A stretch of DNA of 9,491 bases, taken from Bacteroidales bacterium (GTDB lineage Bacteria > Bacteroidota > Bacteroidia > Bacteroidales > BM520). The notes beneath the pieces were generated by a model. The model was not told where the DNA came from and made no database searches. It saw nothing but the letters and a program-made list of their open reading frames with translations. Positions 7,092-9,491 of the stretch are shown here, one piece after another. The DNA lies in contig JAQVPY010000077.1 in assembly GCA_028701815.1 (NCBI GenBank), positions 1-9,491 of the forward strand, read 5' to 3'. The first letter of the stretch is position 1. Each line of letters begins with the position of its first letter. A program made the position numbers and the translations under genes.

Positions 7092-7106
7092 GATAGATAA
7101 TCTATC
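7092..7106. other. 15-bp palindrome between kdd and the terminator
   Basis: GATAGAT (7092-7098) and ATCTATC (7100-7106) are exact inverted copies around one central base. As RNA this gives a 6-bp A/U-rich hairpin in the kdd 3' untranslated region. As DNA it is a symmetrical site about 70-85 bp upstream of the predicted kamA start. It has no T-run of its own. It could be a regulator-binding site or simply a 3'-end hairpin. Confidence 0.4.
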
Positions 7107-7112
7107 AGGTAT

Positions 7113-8156
7113 TTAAGCGTAAAGTTCTTCAAAAATCTTTCTCAGGGCAGGGCATTCGCGGAGTTCCTGGAGGGTGATTTCAGCGTGACCTTTAGTATAA
7201 CCGTTACCAACGATCATAGTTACGTCGCTTCCAACGCCTTCAGCGCCGAGGGCAGCTTTAGTAAAGCTGGTAGCCATAGAGAAGAAGTAGACGACGCCAT
7301 CGTTTTTAGTACAGAGTATACTGGTCATTTCGGTATCGGGGATATTAACGTTGTTGATAGTAACGTCAGCCATGTGACCGTTAGTAAGTTTGCCGATAAC
7401 ATCTATCATAGCGACGGGGTCTGTAGCGTTTCCTGAGAACACGTGGTCACAGAATCCGAGTTTTTGGAGGCGTTCCGTTGATTTCTGGCTATGGCACATT
7501 CCGATAACCATACCTGTTACGCCTACGCGTTTTTTAGCCTCATAGCAGCAGAGCATGCCTGATTTTCCGCCTGCGCCGATGATAAGTACTATATCGCCCG
7601 GTTTGCAGAGTTTTGCTGTTTGAGCGGGAGCGCCTGCCACGTCAAGAGCTGAGAGGGCGAGTTTTTCCGGCATGTCGGTAGGGATCTTTGCGTAAATACC
7701 GCTTTCGAAGAGGATTGCTTTTCCGTCGATGTCGACTTGATCAACGTCAGCGCGGATCTCTTTAATTTTGTCGATACGCAGCGGGGTAAGTGACAGCGAA
7801 ACGAGGGTAGCAATTTTGTCGCCTTCTTTGAGGTCGATTTTACCTTTCAGGGCGTCGCCAATTTTTTCAACTGTTCCGAGGAGCATGCCACCGGAGCCCG
7901 TCCATGGGTTGCGGTGTTTGCCCTGTTTTGCCACGATATCCATCATGATCTCGGCAATTTTCTTATTGTCGCCACCGGCTCTTTTAGAGATATCCGTAAA
8001 GGAAGCGGAGTCGATGTTTAAAGTTTGAACGTCTATGAGTATTTCGTTGTCATAGATTTCGTCCATGTTGTTGTCTATTTTATCTGCGGGCTGTGGCAAT
8101 ACGCCTTTAGGTTCGATTACACGGTGGGTTCCGTATTTATTTCCATGTTTTTGCAT
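7113..8156 (-). CDS. kdd: L-erythro-3,5-diaminohexanoate dehydrogenase
   Basis: A 347-residue NAD(P)-dependent dehydrogenase that oxidatively deaminates 3,5-diaminohexanoate to 5-amino-3-oxohexanoate, the third step of lysine fermentation. The start region (KYGTHRVIEPKGVLPQPADK) is what I expect for this family. The nucleotide-binding loop GAGGKSG is at 194-200, after the hydrophobic strand DIVLII, as in alcohol-dehydrogenase-like Rossmann domains. The N-terminal part (about 1-160) would be the GroES-like half, and GKHRNPWTGSGGMLLG (79-94) is its most distinctive stretch. The assignment rests on family resemblance plus its place next to kce and kal. It follows kce by 25 nt and is the last gene before the terminator. 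Confidence 0.93.
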   Translation of the reverse strand: MQKHGNKYGTHRVIEPKGVLPQPADKIDNNMDEIYDNEILIDVQTLNIDSASFTDISKRAGGDNKKIAEIMMDIVAKQGKHRNPWTGSGGMLLGTVEKIGDALKGKIDLKEGDKIATLVSLSLTPLRIDKIKEIRADVDQVDIDGKAILFESGIYAKIPTDMPEKLALSALDVAGAPAQTAKLCKPGDIVLIIGAGGKSGMLCCYEAKKRVGVTGMVIGMCHSQKSTERLQKLGFCDHVFSGNATDPVAMIDVIGKLTNGHMADVTINNVNIPDTEMTSILCTKNDGVVYFFSMATSFTKAALGAEGVGSDVTMIVGNGYTKGHAEITLQELRECPALRKIFEELYA

Positions 8157-8181
8157 AAACTTTAATATTAATTATTTTTAC

Positions 8182-9006
8182 TTATTGTTTTTTTATTCCG
8201 TAAATCTGTCTTGCGTCGTCGGGGGTAGCGATTTCTCTCCCGAGTTCTTTAGCCATTCTCACCACTTTAGCGACGAGTTCGCCATTAGATTTAGCGAGGA
8301 CGCCTTTTGAGAGGTAGACGTTATCTTCGAAGCCGACTCTAACGTGGCCGCCGTCGATAATAGAAAGCATTGCTAACGGAAATTCGTAGCGTCCGATACC
8401 TGCGACGGTATAGGTAGAGCCTGCGGGTATGCTGCCGCGGAGGAAGGTAAAGTCGCGGATGTCGCCACCGATACCACCGTTAACGCCCATAACGAAGTCG
8501 AAATGGAACGGGGCGTTGATAGAGCCTTTTTTTGCGAGGCGGAGGGCCATCTCTATCATACTTTTGTCGAAGACTTCGAGTTCCGGTTTAATGCCGCGTT
8601 CGATCATACGTTTCCCGAAATATTTGATTGTGTTTTCGGTATTTGTGAATACGTCGTCGCCGCCGAAATTACAGGTGCCGCAGTCGAGGGTAGCCATTTC
8701 GATGTCGAGTTCCGTCGGCTGGAGGCGTTCGTCGTCGGTCATTCCGACAGCGCCGCCGGTAGAAGGCAGGATGATAACATCAGGGATGACGGCTTTTATA
8801 GCGTCGATACATTCTTTAAAGCGGCCCTTATCCTGGGTAGGTGTCCCATCGTCCCAGCGAACGTGAAGGTGGATAACGCTGGCACCGGCATCGTAGGCCG
8901 ATTTTGCTTCGCGGACTATCTCTTCAACGGTATAAGGGACGGCGGGGTTATGTTCTTTTAAAACTTCAGCGCCACAGATGGCAGCTGTTATAATCAGTTT
9001 TTCCAT
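8182..9006 (-). CDS. kce: 3-keto-5-aminohexanoate cleavage enzyme
   Basis: A 274-residue member of the beta-keto acid cleavage enzyme family (BKACE, formerly DUF849), a zinc-dependent TIM barrel. It transfers the acetoacetate unit: 5-amino-3-oxohexanoate plus acetyl-CoA gives acetoacetate and 3-aminobutyryl-CoA. The zinc-binding pair H46 and H48 is in VIHLHVR, and the third ligand is E227 in VRVGFEDN, with the catalytic-type arginine R223 in the same motif. LPSTGG (80-85) and an N-terminal E14 also fit. Residue numbers agree closely with the characterised enzyme of Candidatus Cloacamonas acidaminovorans. The family has many substrate specificities, but position between kal and kdd makes the lysine pathway enzyme the clear choice. 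It begins 21 nt after kal with no terminator between. Confidence 0.95.
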   Translation of the reverse strand: MEKLIITAAICGAEVLKEHNPAVPYTVEEIVREAKSAYDAGASVIHLHVRWDDGTPTQDKGRFKECIDAIKAVIPDVIILPSTGGAVGMTDDERLQPTELDIEMATLDCGTCNFGGDDVFTNTENTIKYFGKRMIERGIKPELEVFDKSMIEMALRLAKKGSINAPFHFDFVMGVNGGIGGDIRDFTFLRGSIPAGSTYTVAGIGRYEFPLAMLSIIDGGHVRVGFEDNVYLSKGVLAKSNGELVAKVVRMAKELGREIATPDDARQIYGIKKQ

Positions 9007-9027
9007 AAAAATCGTTTTATTCGGTTA

Positions 9028-9420
9028 TTATTGGTTTTTTCTTTGGCATTTTTTAGGTACCACACAGGTGCCGCTGGCGCGACAGACTACGACGGGTTCT
9101 TCGAGCACGTCTGCTGCGGAGTCGGAGATGTCGGGGCGCGGAACTATAACTTTTCTCGCTTCAAATTTCATCTTGCGGGAAGAGTTTCCTACATGAGTGA
9201 TCTCTCCTGCTGCTTCGATAAAATCGCCTGCGTATACGGGAGCTAAAAATTCAACATTATCATAAGCACAGAACAGACCTTCGTCGCCATCCTGGATGAT
9301 GAGGAGCTCCGTTGCTACGTCGCCGAAAAGATTTAACATCCTTGCACCGTCTACTAAATTACCGCCGTAATGAGCGTCATGCGAGCTCATACGTACTCTA
9401 ATCAATGATTTTACTGCCAT
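9028..9420 (-). CDS. kal: 3-aminobutyryl-CoA ammonia lyase
   Basis: A small 130-residue hotdog-fold protein that eliminates ammonia from 3-aminobutyryl-CoA to give crotonyl-CoA. The pattern is typical: SSHDAHYGGNLVDGARMLN (12-30) forms the central helix region, and VEFLAPVYAGDFIEAAGEI (56-74) is the strand-turn-strand shared with acyl-CoA thioesterases. The length fits the family. A generic hotdog thioesterase would look similar, but direct linkage to kce and kdd supports Kal. The C-terminal tail (residues 119-130) is lysine-rich, carries a Cys and may be flexible. It starts 5 nt after the CoA-transferase gene, so the two are surely co-transcribed. Confidence 0.92.
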   Translation of the reverse strand: MAVKSLIRVRMSSHDAHYGGNLVDGARMLNLFGDVATELLIIQDGDEGLFCAYDNVEFLAPVYAGDFIEAAGEITHVGNSSRKMKFEARKVIVPRPDISDSAADVLEEPVVVCRASGTCVVPKKCQRKNQ

Positions 9421-9425
9421 ATCTT

Positions 9426-9491
9426 TTAATCTTTTACTATATAATCAACGAGGATACCTTGTGTCTTAACGTTTTCAGGAGCTATTTCGCC
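9426..9491 (-). CDS. atoD: CoA-transferase alpha subunit, C-terminal end only
   Basis: Only the last 21 codons and the TAA stop (9426-9428) are in the window; the rest lies beyond the right edge. The tail GEIAPENVKTQGILVDYIV resembles the C-terminus of class I CoA-transferase alpha subunits, such as E. coli AtoD with its GELQPDHIVTPGAVIDHII end. In lysine fermentation this enzyme would exchange CoA between butyryl-CoA and acetoacetate, releasing butyrate and giving acetoacetyl-CoA. The identification rests on a short stretch plus context, and substrate specificity cannot be judged. Confidence 0.72.
   Translation of the reverse strand, partial: GEIAPENVKTQGILVDYIVKD

Noticed and set aside
8429..8961. 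Two plus-strand frames of about 150 codons opposite kce
   Set aside because: Both are shadows of kce in alternate frames, and kce carries all expected catalytic residues.

Overview
The window looks like part of a Bacteroidales-type (Bacteroidota) chromosome. All genes lie on the minus strand, so read it from right to left. The evidence for the lineage is an Omp28-family exported protein, an OmpA-type lipoprotein, near absence of Shine-Dalgarno sequences in favour of A/T-rich leaders, and two good matches to the Bacteroidota -7 box TAnnTTTG. I cannot name the species. No intergenic gap exceeds about 110 bp, and I see no tRNA, rRNA, insertion sequence or CRISPR array.

Right two thirds (about 9491 down to 3374): an anaerobic lysine fermentation locus. 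In transcription order it holds the tail of a CoA-transferase alpha subunit (atoD-like), kal, kce, kdd, then a terminator and a new promoter, then kamA, kamB and kamC. KamA turns L-lysine into L-beta-lysine. The next step, beta-lysine 5,6-aminomutase (KamDE), is not encoded here. Kdd oxidises 3,5-diaminohexanoate, Kce condenses the keto acid with acetyl-CoA to give acetoacetate and 3-aminobutyryl-CoA, and Kal removes ammonia to give crotonyl-CoA. The CoA-transferase moves CoA between butyryl-CoA and acetoacetate, releasing butyrate. KamB (P-loop protein) and KamC (MutS-like ATPase) match the proposed reactivase pair for the B12-dependent KamDE. The locus is split into two transcription units by a strong bidirectional terminator at 7051-7079. 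A promoter for kamA lies directly after it.

Left third (about 3371 down to 1): envelope and exported proteins not obviously tied to lysine. These are an OmpA/MotB-domain lipoprotein with a coiled coil, a class-C-beta-lactamase-like serine hydrolase, and an Omp28-like protein with a CxxC motif that runs off the left edge. The OmpA gene has a predicted promoter whose -7 box overlaps the kamC stop codon. A 7-bp tandem repeat spans the junction between the hydrolase and the Omp28-like gene.

Most of the window is a recognisable catabolic locus. The less explained parts are the absence of kamD/kamE after kamC, the alpha-subunit gene sitting directly before kal, the palindrome and terminator layout between kdd and kamA, and the heptad repeat.
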